Source: Fulvivirga sp.
GTDB lineage: Bacteria > Bacteroidota > Bacteroidia > Cytophagales > Cyclobacteriaceae
Direction of reading: 5' to 3'
DNA length: 61,246 nt
NCBI GenBank assembly: GCA_028280565.1
Contig: JANQLQ010000054.1
Location: 1 to 61,246 of the forward strand
The position numbers and the translations under genes were made by a program. Below, piece after piece: positions 7,223 to 16,502 of the stretch (positions are counted from its first letter, which is position 1; each line of letters starts with the position of its first letter). The notes under the pieces are model-generated. The model was given only the letters and a program-made list of their open reading frames with translations. It was not told the origin of the DNA and did not search any database.

Positions 7223-8941
7223 TTAAAACCCAATACCGACCGTATAACCGATCCATAGCTGGTGCCGGCTGCTGCCGGAAGATCGATCCAAAATAGGGCT
7301 GCTGGCAATGTCAATAACCGGCATGCCTGATTCGTCCAAATGGTTGGTCGAATAGAAATTGAGGGACGGGCCCGTGGTGATTGACAAACGCTTAAAGACC
7401 TGGTAGCCCAGGTTGAAATTGAACCTGAAAAGGTAATTATTTTCATCTTCCCTTCCCCGGCCTTCGGACAGGTTAAACCACCTGAGCTCCGGGTTGATGA
7501 AAAAGGCAGGCGAATTGAAGAGGAACAGCCGGGAGCCAAAACCCACCCCGTAGCTCCAATATTCGTCCCCACGGATACCTGCCGACAGCACCGAGTAGAA
7601 CCGGTCAAGACCTGACCTGAAGGACAATCGATAGGGAACCACATCATCCGATTCCAGTGCGGGTGAAATGAACCCATTTTTCTTGCTGATGTTGACAAAA
7701 CCCAACTGGACCCCCGAGGCCACGGAATCGGTTATGTTCACTAGGCTGAACTGGACCCCTCTTACCTCTTTTGCCACGTTCATGAAGCCGGCTATTTGAA
7801 GCCCATCCATACGCTTGGTGGTGTTAATGAACCCAGCCCATTGGGAGCCTTTCATGCTACGGGTGTGATTATTGAACCCTGCAATTTGGAGCCCCCTCAT
7901 TTCTTTCGTCACATTCGTGAACCCGCCCATTTGGAACCCGTTAACGCTGTCGGAGGCTACATTAATAAACCCAGCGATCTGCGCGCCATTCACGTAATCT
8001 TTGGTAGTGTTGATAAATCCACCGGCCTGTAGTCCGTGTACTTCTCCTCCTACTGTATTGCCAAAGCCCCCAAACTGGATCCCCCTTACTTCTTCCCTGT
8101 CGATGTTGTAAATTCCACCTATTTCCACCCCGCGTACCCCGTAGGCGTACCCCGCCATGAGGTTAAGGGAAAACCTATTTTTGACCTGGCCGCTTAGCCC
8201 CCGGTTAGTGCCAATGGACGGGACCAATGAAAGCTGGAACGGCCGCGTATCCACAAAGTTTACATTCTGTGCATTCTTGCGGCTCTTATCCGACGTAAAA
8301 AATTTGGCAAGCCGGCTGGGCAATACACTCACCCGCTCACGGATCGACCTCCTGGTTTTGGTTATCTTTTCTTCCTTAAGTGTAATGGGACTGTCGAGGG
8401 TGCGAAGCTGGCTTACCCGGATTACGGTATCTTGGTAAAACCTTTTACTGATGACAAAGGTAGCCTCTTCGAAATGTGTCTCTGCCTCAAGGGTGAATTC
8501 ACCCTTCGCATTGGACAGGGTAGACTGTAGTGAGTTAACTTCGTATATGGATACGTCCTTAAGTTCTTCCCCGGTAGCCGCATCTTGTATGCCTCCTTTG
8601 ATCTGGAAGGCAGCTTTTTTCTTTTTAGCGGGTTCGGCTTTCTGGATAATGATGTAGTTGCCGATCTGCTTCAGCTCCAAGGTATGGCCTAAAATCTCCT
8701 TGAGAATAGTTTCCGTGCCTTTCGATTCGAATGACTGGTTAAGAACCACGCCGGGGGGCAGCACCTTCGGGTTGTATGAAAGCTGGTGATCGGAAATTTC
8801 GTCGAGCCTGAGCAAAGCCTCTTGCAGTAGTTCATTATTGAAAGAGATGGTGATTTTTTGATCGTCGTTCGCCGACTGCCCATAAAGAAAAATGGAAGCC
8901 GAAAGAAAAATGCCCAGTAAGGTGATTTTACTGGCAGCCAT
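7223..8941 (-). CDS. STN-domain / LA_2272-repeat outer-membrane protein, candidate signal transducer
   Basis: 572 residues: a signal peptide (about 1-22), an STN (secretin/TonB short N-terminal) domain (about 28-102, ITISFNNELLQEALLRLDEI), a CarboxypepD_reg-like domain (about 112-190), then GLQxGGFxN repeats (about 255-400) and a strand-rich C-terminal part ending YTVGIGF. STN domains normally sit at the front of TonB-dependent transducers and touch FecR in the periplasm. Here the STN is on a non-TonB protein whose start overlaps the end of fecR by 14 bp, so it is the natural partner of that anti-sigma factor. Domain order is seen in the sequence; the signalling role is inferred. Confidence 0.82.
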   Translation of the reverse strand: MAASKITLLGIFLSASIFLYGQSANDDQKITISFNNELLQEALLRLDEISDHQLSYNPKVLPPGVVLNQSFESKGTETILKEILGHTLELKQIGNYIIIQKAEPAKKKKAAFQIKGGIQDAATGEELKDVSIYEVNSLQSTLSNAKGEFTLEAETHFEEATFVISKRFYQDTVIRVSQLRTLDSPITLKEEKITKTRRSIRERVSVLPSRLAKFFTSDKSRKNAQNVNFVDTRPFQLSLVPSIGTNRGLSGQVKNRFSLNLMAGYAYGVRGVEIGGIYNIDREEVRGIQFGGFGNTVGGEVHGLQAGGFINTTKDYVNGAQIAGFINVASDSVNGFQMGGFTNVTKEMRGLQIAGFNNHTRSMKGSQWAGFINTTKRMDGLQIAGFMNVAKEVRGVQFSLVNITDSVASGVQLGFVNISKKNGFISPALESDDVVPYRLSFRSGLDRFYSVLSAGIRGDEYWSYGVGFGSRLFLFNSPAFFINPELRWFNLSEGRGREDENNYLFRFNFNLGYQVFKRLSITTGPSLNFYSTNHLDESGMPVIDIASSPILDRSSGSSRHQLWIGYTVGIGF

Positions 8942-9920
8942 TCCCTTTTAAAATGTAGGTCCCCTGGTCCCCTGTTAGTTCATAATTCAATGTACTTGAA
9001 ATGACCTCTAGTACATTTTCAAATTCTTCGTTGTCAAACGTTACGGTAAGAGCGCAACCTTCGGTAGATCCCTCCAGTCGGACGGATGCGTTGTATGCCT
9101 CGTTTACAACATCGATCACATCTGCCAGTGAGGTGAGCCTGAAAACCAGCCTGCGGGTCTTCCAGAAAGAGGCCACGCCGGTCTCATCTTGGGTTTCGGT
9201 AAGGCGTTCGTTTTGCAGGTCCAGTGTGACGGACTTCCCGGCCCCTATGATTTGGTGCAGGTCCTTGTAGGAAACCAGCACCTTTCCTTCTACCACCTGC
9301 ACATGGATATCCTTTTCGTTAGGCCGGTTAATGAAAAATTTTGTGCCCAGCACCCTCACCTCGGCATCACCTACCTCCACTACGAAAGGCTTTTTAGGTA
9401 TACGCTCCACCTCGAAGTAGGCTTCCCCTGCCAGCTTCAGTCGCCGTTCTTCGTTTTGGAAAGGCTGCGGGTATTCAATACGCGCTCCTTCATTCAGAGA
9501 AATCAGCGACCCATCTTGCAGGTTGATCTCCTCGATCTGGTCGGTACCTGCTATAGTCACCTCTTCCACCCGGTTTTGGTAATAATAAATACCGAAAACC
9601 GCTGAAGCTATTATCACAATACTTGCCGCATATTTGAGGAAAGTGAAGGATCTCGGTGGCGCGGTACGTATATCCTTGACCTTATGGTCCGTTTTGAACT
9701 TTTCCCATGACTGGTCCACCTCCAGCGGTTCCGTGCTTTTATAGTAGGCCATCCCTTTAAGATCCAGCAACATAATTTTGGTTTCATCAAACAGCCGTTG
9801 ATTTTCCAGCGAACGGGCGCACCAGGCCTCCACCTCGGACCTTTCTGTCGCGGTTAATTCCTGCTGGAAGTACCGGTAGAGTACCTCTTCAATTTCTATA
9901 TCGTCTCGGTCTAAATTCAC
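8928..9920 (-). CDS. FecR-type anti-sigma factor
   Basis: 330 residues: a cytoplasmic N-terminal part (1-92) that should hold the ECF sigma factor, one membrane helix (about 94-114, YAASIVIIASAVFGIYYY), the periplasmic FecR domain (about 120-225, with LQDGSLISLNEGARIEYPQPF and AGEAYFEVE) and a C-terminal STN-like DUF4974 domain (about 255-325). The sigma gene is 24 bp upstream and the STN-domain protein overlaps the 3' end, giving the usual sigma / FecR / outer-membrane order. It would release or activate the sigma factor when the surface protein binds ligand. Confidence 0.92.
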   Translation of the reverse strand: MNLDRDDIEIEEVLYRYFQQELTATERSEVEAWCARSLENQRLFDETKIMLLDLKGMAYYKSTEPLEVDQSWEKFKTDHKVKDIRTAPPRSFTFLKYAASIVIIASAVFGIYYYQNRVEEVTIAGTDQIEEINLQDGSLISLNEGARIEYPQPFQNEERRLKLAGEAYFEVERIPKKPFVVEVGDAEVRVLGTKFFINRPNEKDIHVQVVEGKVLVSYKDLHQIIGAGKSVTLDLQNERLTETQDETGVASFWKTRRLVFRLTSLADVIDVVNEAYNASVRLEGSTEGCALTVTFDNEEFENVLEVISSTLNYELTGDQGTYILKGNGCQ

Positions 9921-9944
9921 CTGTTTGATTTTTCGACAACTACT

Positions 9945-10505
9945 TTAAATTTTACCCCTACAGGCTTCGAGCAATAGTATCCATGAGAAAATGATCAAAT
10001 ATACCCAATACGACCCCAGTACCTTCCTGATCACCTTCAATGCCCTGCTCATTTGTGTTTCCACCGTTTTAATGGAGATATCCAACTCTTCGGCTATCTC
10101 GTGGTACTTTTTTCCCTCGAAGCGGCTAAGCTCAAAGATCTGCCGGCGTTTTTCCGGGAGCTGGTCCAGCGCCTGGTTGATTTTTTCCTGCAGCTCGTCC
10201 ATCTCCATAAATGCCGCCTGGTCCGGTGCTTGATGTCCAGTTGCTTCCTTAGCGTACGTTTCTACCACCTTTTGATGCTTCAGGTGGTTGAGGCATGCAT
10301 TTCGGACTGCCCCGAACAGGTATGACTTGACATTGGTCCTTATCTCGATACGCTCCGATTGATGCCAGGTCTTACTGAAAACTTCCTGCACGATATCCTC
10401 TGCAACATCCCTGTCCTCTACATAACGAAAAGCAAACCCCGTGAGCATAGGGAAAAACTGCTTATACGCAATCTCAAACTGTACAGGGTCCTTAAAGAGA
10501 GACAT
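9945..10505 (-). CDS. ECF RNA polymerase sigma factor (FecI-like)
   Basis: 186 residues with sigma region 2 (about 15-80, FAFRYVEDRDVAEDIVQEVF) and region 4 (about 105-165, with the HTH YHEIAEELDISIKTVETQMS). A short hydrophobic tail (WVYLIIFSWILLLEACRG) follows region 4; similar tails occur in other Bacteroidota ECF factors. It is first in the cluster with fecR, and probably directs transcription of the surface-protein and receptor genes downstream. Confidence 0.93.
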   Translation of the reverse strand: MSLFKDPVQFEIAYKQFFPMLTGFAFRYVEDRDVAEDIVQEVFSKTWHQSERIEIRTNVKSYLFGAVRNACLNHLKHQKVVETYAKEATGHQAPDQAAFMEMDELQEKINQALDQLPEKRRQIFELSRFEGKKYHEIAEELDISIKTVETQMSRALKVIRKVLGSYWVYLIIFSWILLLEACRGKI

Positions 10506-10906
10506 TTAGTAAGTGATGGGATTTATGCCCTGCAAATTAAATGATTTTCTTGGTGTTCCTGGACAAGGTGTCTCAATGAGTTTTAAATGCGTTGAAGATG
10601 GTCACGCTTTATAGAAGTGTTTTAGAGGGATTGTAAGGTATTGTTAGCCAATGATTTGTGTGTTTTTTATTTGCTTACTGATTTTTGATTCAAACTAAAA
10701 CCATTTTTAGTTACGATTGTAAAAATCAAATAAATCACCATTAGTATCAGTCATCAAAAAAGGATCGGATACAGCGCTTATCTAGGCTTATAAACAAATA
10801 CTCACCTCTCCAGTCGGCCAACTCGAATAAAAAATAGAATCTTTACAAATGGGTTTTTATAAGAATCGCTACAAGGTCAAAGAATAATCTTTTAATTCCT
10901 AAGCTT
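10506..10906. other. Intergenic region upstream of the sigma factor
   Basis: AT-rich, with no credible gene. It should carry the minus-strand sigma-factor promoter; TTTAATTTG about 35 bp before the start codon resembles the Bacteroidota -7 box, but weakly. The far end is the 3' flank of the small membrane protein at 10907, and no clear terminator is seen. Confidence 0.35.
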
Positions 10907-11293
10907 TTATTTAGAGTTCGGAAACAAGTACTTAGTTACAACAAGAAAGTAAGCTGCTATATTGGCAGTTGTGGTTGTTATTAGCGTTATCAGCACAGTT
11001 TCCGATAATTCAAATGGAACACAGGTGAAGGGTACTTTTTTTACAGCCTGGAAGAAAACTATCAATAATATGATTGCGAGCCAGCAGGTGATCAGGTAGA
11101 ATATATGCTTTGCATACTTTTTCCTTTCTTTTATATTTTGCTCTTCGCTTGCATATTGAAGCTTTCTGATGTCATACTCTTTTAACTCACTTTTGGTGAA
11201 AGTGTCTGTTTCAGCTTCTTCAACAAGATACTTCTCTCTTTCTAACGAGGCTGCTTTTTCGAGATCCCTTAAGAATTCCTGGATGGATTTCAA
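10907..11293 (-). CDS. Small two-helix membrane protein, candidate PanT-type toxin
   Basis: 128 residues: a charged, probably coiled N-terminal half (1-78) and two membrane helices (about 80-103, IFYLITCWLAIILLIVFFQA; about 106-126). It starts 3 bp after the stop codon of the PanA-type antitoxin at 11297, so the two are co-translated. Toxins paired with Panacea-domain antitoxins are diverse and include small membrane-disrupting proteins. That family knowledge and the spacing suggest a toxin; the sequence alone would fit any small membrane protein. Confidence 0.6.
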   Translation of the reverse strand: MKSIQEFLRDLEKAASLEREKYLVEEAETDTFTKSELKEYDIRKLQYASEEQNIKERKKYAKHIFYLITCWLAIILLIVFFQAVKKVPFTCVPFELSETVLITLITTTTANIAAYFLVVTKYLFPNSK

Positions 11294-11296
11294 ACC

Positions 11297-11797
11297 TCAA
11301 GCAGTATTTGACTCGGTCAATAATGAATAGTAGTGTTCTTTGATCAAATCATTATCAATATCCTTATTCATAGGCAATTCATAATCACAAGAACTAGCCA
11401 CTTTATCCCAAGGAGTGTCTTTTTGATGAGTAAGTTCCGATAGATAAATTGCAGTAAATTTGCCATAAATACTCCAAACCTTTTCCAAAAACTGCCGATT
11501 TTCATCTTTAATATCTCGAATCTCATTCAATATTCTTTGAAAAGATTGTGAACCAATAGGGATTAAATTAGTTATTGGTTCATTTCCATAAGCCTTTAAT
11601 GCATGATATAGCTCAGGAATAACGGGTCCAAACTTCCATGCTTCTACCACTGAACTTATAAGAGGTCTATTGGTTGCCGCCATATACCAACCATGGGAAA
11701 TATATACCAGTTTTTGAACTTTCATTTGAGTTATAGGCTCACCGACATCGATACCTTTTTTAACAAAGAAATTAGCAATTAAGATTGGATGATACAT
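11297..11797 (-). CDS. Panacea-domain (DUF4065/SocA-like) antitoxin
   Basis: 166 residues covering the Panacea domain: IANFFVKKGIDVGEPITQMK then VQKLVYISHGWYMAATNRPL (about residues 6-45), then the typical VEAWKFGPVIPELYHALKAY (about 51-70) and an ELTHQKDTPWDKV motif. PanA proteins neutralise unrelated toxins by direct binding; the founding member SocA is a proteolytic adaptor for its toxin. It is the first gene of a two-gene operon with the membrane protein at 10907. Confidence 0.85.
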   Translation of the reverse strand: MYHPILIANFFVKKGIDVGEPITQMKVQKLVYISHGWYMAATNRPLISSVVEAWKFGPVIPELYHALKAYGNEPITNLIPIGSQSFQRILNEIRDIKDENRQFLEKVWSIYGKFTAIYLSELTHQKDTPWDKVASSCDYELPMNKDIDNDLIKEHYYSLLTESNTA

Positions 11798-12082
11798 TCC
11801 AGATAGCGGTTATCTATTCAATCAAATTAATAGTTCTCCTATTATTTAGATTTGTAGTTTTATATAAAAACGATGGAAAAGTTATAAAAGTTTTATTCAT
11901 TAAAATTGTTACTCTTCCGCTTAAAAAGCAAAATATTTTTTGTAGATAATAAATCCTACAGTTTTCTATAAATTTATTGGTCAAACGGTCATATAGTGAA
12001 ATTATCTGGACAAATGTATTGATTGATCATTCGTAAAAACCAAAATCGTTCTCTTTTGCCGCATGGCCCAGTAGGATGGACA

Positions 12083-15000
12083 TTAGCCCGAGCCATTATA
12101 CTTCCTGATAAACTCCGACGGCGTCAGGCCATATTCTTTTTTGAAGCAGGACCGGAAATAGTCGCTGTCGTTAAATCCCACCATCATCCTGGCGTCGGAT
12201 ACATTCAGTTTCTTTTGCTGGAGCAGCTGGCCTGCTTTCCTGATGCGGTAGGTCCTGACGAACTCATTGGGAGATAAGCTCAGTAAGGATTTTATTTTCC
12301 GGTAGAAGTGCACACGGCTAATGCCTATTTCCTTGCTGATGCGCTCCACGGATAGGTTTGGATCGGATAGGTTTTCGTCGATGAATTCAATGGCCCGGTT
12401 CAGCAGCTTCTCATCGTAGGAGGAGACCTGGCTGGGTTTTAGAATGGAATTTTTTTCGAACTGCTTACGTACCCTTTCCCTTTGCTCGACCAGGTAATCC
12501 ACCTTGTTGTGGAGGTATTCTTTGTCAATCGGTTTTTCCAGGTACTCATCTGCCGCAAATTCAGCGTGGCCGTGCGCTTCAACGGAGGGGGTGAGAAAAA
12601 CGACCGGGATGTGGCAGGTCCGTTCGTCGATTTTTATGCGCTGGCAAAGCTCATGCGCGTCTATCGTGGTCGTGTTTTCCGCCAAAATCACCAAGCTGGG
12701 GACAATATCTAGTATAAGCTTCCATCCTTCCAGGCCGTCCGAAACCTCGTATACATGGTATGAATCCGAAAATAACTCCTGTAGCTGCTCCCTTGACCCG
12801 GTATCGCCATCGATCACCAGGATGGTTTGATCCGAGGATAGGAATGATCCGTTCTTATCGTCCAGGTCGATAAGGTCATAATTATACGGGCGCGGATGAG
12901 CTTCTTTTTCATCTTGATTTGGTACGTCATGGGTGCCCGGATGGACCAGGTAGGCGGGATCGAAATGTTCTTTACCTAAGCGCAGGGTAATGGTGATCCT
13001 GGTCAGGCCGTGCGCATTTTCATTTTCCTCGAGGCTTTCGACTTTTATATGGCCCTGGTGCAGGTCTATCACCTTTTTTGCCAGGTCCAGGCCTATGCCA
13101 TCCCCGATGGACAATCGCTTGTCCTGGCCGGAGAGGTGGTGGAACCGGTCAAAGAGGTGGGCAAGGTCCTCTTTGGCAATGCCTTTCCCATTATCCTCGA
13201 TAATGATGTGGACCTCTCCATTTTCCGACCCATTGGGCTCACAGCCTTCGCAGTTTACGGATACCGTGACCTCACCGTTTTCCCGGGTGTATTTGAAAGC
13301 GTTTGAAATAATATTGGTAATGGCCGTATCCAGCATCTGCTTATCAAACCATACCTCGATCTTGTCCTGGTTAGAGAGAACATCAAAATCAATATTCTTC
13401 AGCCGGGATAATTCATTGAATCCCGATGATATATCCTTTACAAAGGGTAAAATATCATAGTTGGCCACCTTCAACATGCCCAGCGAGGTCTCGATCTTTC
13501 GTATGTCTACGATTTGATCCGCCAGGCTTAATATCTTTTTTGCATTTCTCCTTACCGTCCTGAGCCTGTTCCTTATCCCGGGATTTTCTATTTTTTGTGA
13601 CAAAAGGTCTTCGACAGGTTCCAGGATGAGCATCAAAGGTGTTTTAAGCTCATGGGATATATTCATGAAAAACTCTGACTTGACCTGGTGCAGCTCGTGC
13701 TCTTTGTTTTTATCCAGCTCCTCGATGACCAATTGGTTTTTCATCTTTTGCCAGCGCGATGAGTAATAATAGAACAGGTACAGCAGGAACAAAATAATAG
13801 CGGCGTATAAAACAAATGCCATTTTCGATTTATAGAAAGGCGGATGAATTTTGATCTTTAGCGAGGTGAAGGAATCACCCCATTGTTGCTTGGAATTACT
13901 GGCTCTCAGTTTGAGCTCGTACTCCCCCGGAGGCAGGAAACTAAAACTTAACTTACGTCGCTTGTCCAGTACCTGCCAGGTCTCATCTACTCCCTCCAGC
14001 AAATAACTATAATAAAGGTGGTCTTGCTGGCTATAATTAATGCTGCTAAAGGTGACGGCCAGTACGGATTCATCATGATCAAGTTCCATGGCGCTAAGCT
14101 CCTCTACATTTCCAAACCTTTGGAGCAGGGCGGAATTTGTCATAACAGGTTGCTGGTTAATGCTGATGTCACGGACCCACACTTTAGGATGCCAGTGTTC
14201 ATTGTTTATCCCGGCAGGAGAGAATCGCACCAGTCCGTGCCGTGTGCCGAAAAGAATATCTCCCCCAGGCGTTTGACCTGAGCTATTGACCAAAAAATGA
14301 GGGGTACCCTGTTCGGACTGGATGGAAAAATCAAAGGTTTCGTAAGAGATGGATGAAAAGTCTCCCGGGAATAATAACCTGGTCTTCGAAAGCCCCTCTT
14401 CCGTCGTTACCCACACGTGCTGGTCGTCATCTATCTCCAACGCTTTTATTTTATCGCTGCGCAGCCCGTCTTTTTCCGTGATGGACAAGGATTCAAAAGT
14501 GACAGGATCAAAATAAATTAACCCGGACCTCTCGGTGCCCAGCCATAAGTTTCCGCGTTTGTCCTGGTGGATAGAAACGATGTTTTTTTGCTGGAAAAAA
14601 TAATTTCCCTCGCCGATACTCTTGAACCTTCTCGTTCGTGGGTCGATAGCCGATAGCCCAGCATTAGATCCTATCCATATGGTGCTGTCTGCGGATATAT
14701 GCAAAGCGTTGATATGATTGGCACTCCGGTTAAAATGATCGGCGTATTGGCTTATGCGCCAGTCCCCTGCGGGGCCCGGGGAAAGGCAAATTAGCCCCCG
14801 GTTATTGGTGCCGGCCCAAACTTCACGGCCGAGTAAAACGATGTCATAAATTTCAGTCCACCCTTGGTTTTCGCTCTTGGTGATACTCGTGAAGTTTTCA
14901 ATTTCATTCGTGTTGAGGTCAAGCGAGGCGAGGCCGTTGAATGTGCCGATCCACAGTTTGCCGCCTTTGTCATAGGCCAGGCACTTGATGCGGTTGTTGG

Positions 15001-16192
15001 CAATTAACTGTTTCCCGCCGGTACCCGTGTACAGCGAAAAGGTGTTTTCCAGGGGATTATAAAGCTTCAGGCCAAATTCAGTGGCCATCCAGACCCGGTC
15101 ATCCCCAGTTTGCACGATATCGTTGACAACATTTTGTCTTTTCCCTTCCACGGTAGGGTTCCCGGGAGAATATTCGGTGATGAAGGTAAAGGGCGATTCC
15201 CGGGGTGATTGGTAATATATACCGTCATTATAGGTTGCGATCCAGGTGCCGCCGTCCCTATCCCGGAAAATATCCCTTACCGATTGATATTTTAGCAGGG
15301 TAGATGCCTCGTTGGTAGCCGTATCGAAACAGATCAATCCATTCATCGTGCCAAGCCAGAGTTTCGAGTCCCCGAAGTTCCTTATCACCCTTACGCTGTT
15401 GGTTTCTATGGAGCCGGGCAAAGGAATCTTCCCGGGCTCACGGCCTACCTGGTATTGGATCAGCGGCGTCTTTTCGGATTGGGTGCCCACCCAGTACGTA
15501 CGGCTAGACTTGTCCAGGTATATAGCCCGTACCTCATCCTTGTAGCTTCCCGGCGTAAGCATTGAATTGAGGGCAGTATCCTTAAACGAAAGCTTCCCAT
15601 TTTCAAGGTTAAATATTCCATACTGGGAAGAGATCAGGGTTTCCCCGTCCAGGTCTTCCGTGATCTCCTTGATATCAAAATCTTTGGATTGGCCCAGGTC
15701 AAAGTGCAATTCGTATTTCTTGAACGTATGATCGTGGATAGTGCCTGTGTATAACCCGCGGTTTGTCCCGATCCAAAGGTTGCCCGAGCGGTCTTCAAAT
15801 ACTTTTCTTACGATCAGCGAATTTGTATTGTCCGTACCCGTAGGCAGGTCAATTTTTTTGAAACGATTCTCCTGGGGCAGCCACAGGTTGAGCCCTAGAC
15901 CGGTGCCGATCCAGAGGTTCCCTTCACTGTCTTTATACAAAGACCAAACCCAATCAGTATTGATCGTGGTAGTATCCCCTGCCATGGAATTGAATACCTC
16001 GAAATCATAACCGTCAAATCTCAGGAGACCATTCTTAGTCCCGAACCACAGGAATCCCCTTTCATCCTGCGTCATGCAAAATACCGGGTTGTTAGGCAAG
16101 CTGATGTGGCGGTCGAATTTGACCGGTTTTCCTCCCGGGAATGCGTCGGAGAAAGAAAGAGCCAACAGTAGAAATGCAAAACGCCTCGCCAT
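12083..16192 (-). CDS. Hybrid two-component system regulator (HTCS) with degenerate receiver
   Basis: 1369 residues: a signal/anchor (1-20), ~12 periplasmic propeller repeats (about 30-660, with recurring GNLWIGT-type strands), a Y_Y_Y domain (about 700-780), a membrane helix (about 791-811), a histidine kinase with H847 in NISHELKTPL and N/G boxes (about 950-1065), a receiver (about 1123-1235) and an AraC-type HTH pair (about 1260-1367). HTCS proteins sense oligosaccharides in the periplasm and switch on the adjacent polysaccharide locus. It is divergent from susC at 16503 and should control it. Oddly, the receiver phospho-acceptor Asp is Ala1171 and one acidic-pocket Asp is Gly1129, while T1201 and K1220 remain. 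Confidence 0.93.
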   Translation of the reverse strand: MARRFAFLLLALSFSDAFPGGKPVKFDRHISLPNNPVFCMTQDERGFLWFGTKNGLLRFDGYDFEVFNSMAGDTTTINTDWVWSLYKDSEGNLWIGTGLGLNLWLPQENRFKKIDLPTGTDNTNSLIVRKVFEDRSGNLWIGTNRGLYTGTIHDHTFKKYELHFDLGQSKDFDIKEITEDLDGETLISSQYGIFNLENGKLSFKDTALNSMLTPGSYKDEVRAIYLDKSSRTYWVGTQSEKTPLIQYQVGREPGKIPLPGSIETNSVRVIRNFGDSKLWLGTMNGLICFDTATNEASTLLKYQSVRDIFRDRDGGTWIATYNDGIYYQSPRESPFTFITEYSPGNPTVEGKRQNVVNDIVQTGDDRVWMATEFGLKLYNPLENTFSLYTGTGGKQLIANNRIKCLAYDKGGKLWIGTFNGLASLDLNTNEIENFTSITKSENQGWTEIYDIVLLGREVWAGTNNRGLICLSPGPAGDWRISQYADHFNRSANHINALHISADSTIWIGSNAGLSAIDPRTRRFKSIGEGNYFFQQKNIVSIHQDKRGNLWLGTERSGLIYFDPVTFESLSITEKDGLRSDKIKALEIDDDQHVWVTTEEGLSKTRLLFPGDFSSISYETFDFSIQSEQGTPHFLVNSSGQTPGGDILFGTRHGLVRFSPAGINNEHWHPKVWVRDISINQQPVMTNSALLQRFGNVEELSAMELDHDESVLAVTFSSINYSQQDHLYYSYLLEGVDETWQVLDKRRKLSFSFLPPGEYELKLRASNSKQQWGDSFTSLKIKIHPPFYKSKMAFVLYAAIILFLLYLFYYYSSRWQKMKNQLVIEELDKNKEHELHQVKSEFFMNISHELKTPLMLILEPVEDLLSQKIENPGIRNRLRTVRRNAKKILSLADQIVDIRKIETSLGMLKVANYDILPFVKDISSGFNELSRLKNIDFDVLSNQDKIEVWFDKQMLDTAITNIISNAFKYTRENGEVTVSVNCEGCEPNGSENGEVHIIIEDNGKGIAKEDLAHLFDRFHHLSGQDKRLSIGDGIGLDLAKKVIDLHQGHIKVESLEENENAHGLTRITITLRLGKEHFDPAYLVHPGTHDVPNQDEKEAHPRPYNYDLIDLDDKNGSFLSSDQTILVIDGDTGSREQLQELFSDSYHVYEVSDGLEGWKLILDIVPSLVILAENTTTIDAHELCQRIKIDERTCHIPVVFLTPSVEAHGHAEFAADEYLEKPIDKEYLHNKVDYLVEQRERVRKQFEKNSILKPSQVSSYDEKLLNRAIEFIDENLSDPNLSVERISKEIGISRVHFYRKIKSLLSLSPNEFVRTYRIRKAGQLLQQKKLNVSDARMMVGFNDSDYFRSCFKKEYGLTPSEFIRKYNGSG

Positions 16193-16502
16193 TTATTCAA
16201 ACCTCACACATAAAAATGGCTATTTTCTACGCTTTTTTCAAAAAAATAATTCATGATTAAAAATATGGCATTGTAAACGTTCTAGGCAAGGAATGAAACA
16301 AATGACCGGTATAAATGAAACACCGGATGCGGAAAAGTATCCCTTGTCCTGCTAACATGAATCAAAACCCGGCCTGCCCGTACCCATCCTATACATAATA
16401 TAGGAGTATGAAAATCCAAACACGATTATTCCTGGTGACCCTGCTCCTAGTAGCAATGATCCTGTTTGTGATTTACATCTATTAAAATCCAAACAGCTAG
16501 TT
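16193..16502. promoter_or_regulatory. Divergent HTCS / susC control region
   Basis: 310 bp between the divergent regulator and the SusC operon. The half next to the regulator is AT-rich. It must hold both promoters and the HTCS binding site. No sharp repeat or consensus box could be identified. A possible 25-codon gene lies within (16408-16485). Confidence 0.5.
16408..16485 (+). CDS. Possible 25-residue membrane peptide ahead of susC
   Basis: ATG at 16408 opens 25 codons ending at TAA 16483-16485, 17 bp before the susC start. The peptide starts MKIQTRLFLVTL and is otherwise one hydrophobic helix ending VIYIY. AGGAG lies directly before the ATG, closer than ideal. The start resembles the signal peptides of 3447-5807 and 6038-7156 (MKIQNRF, MKTQNRY), so it may be a leader-peptide remnant or a small membrane protein. 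Translation is unproven. Confidence 0.35.
   Translation: MKIQTRLFLVTLLLVAMILFVIYIY

Noticed and set aside
9945-10505. Hydrophobic C-terminal tail of the sigma factor as a novel membrane-anchored sigma
   Set aside because: Similar short hydrophobic tails are common in Bacteroidota ECF factors, so it is not distinctive.
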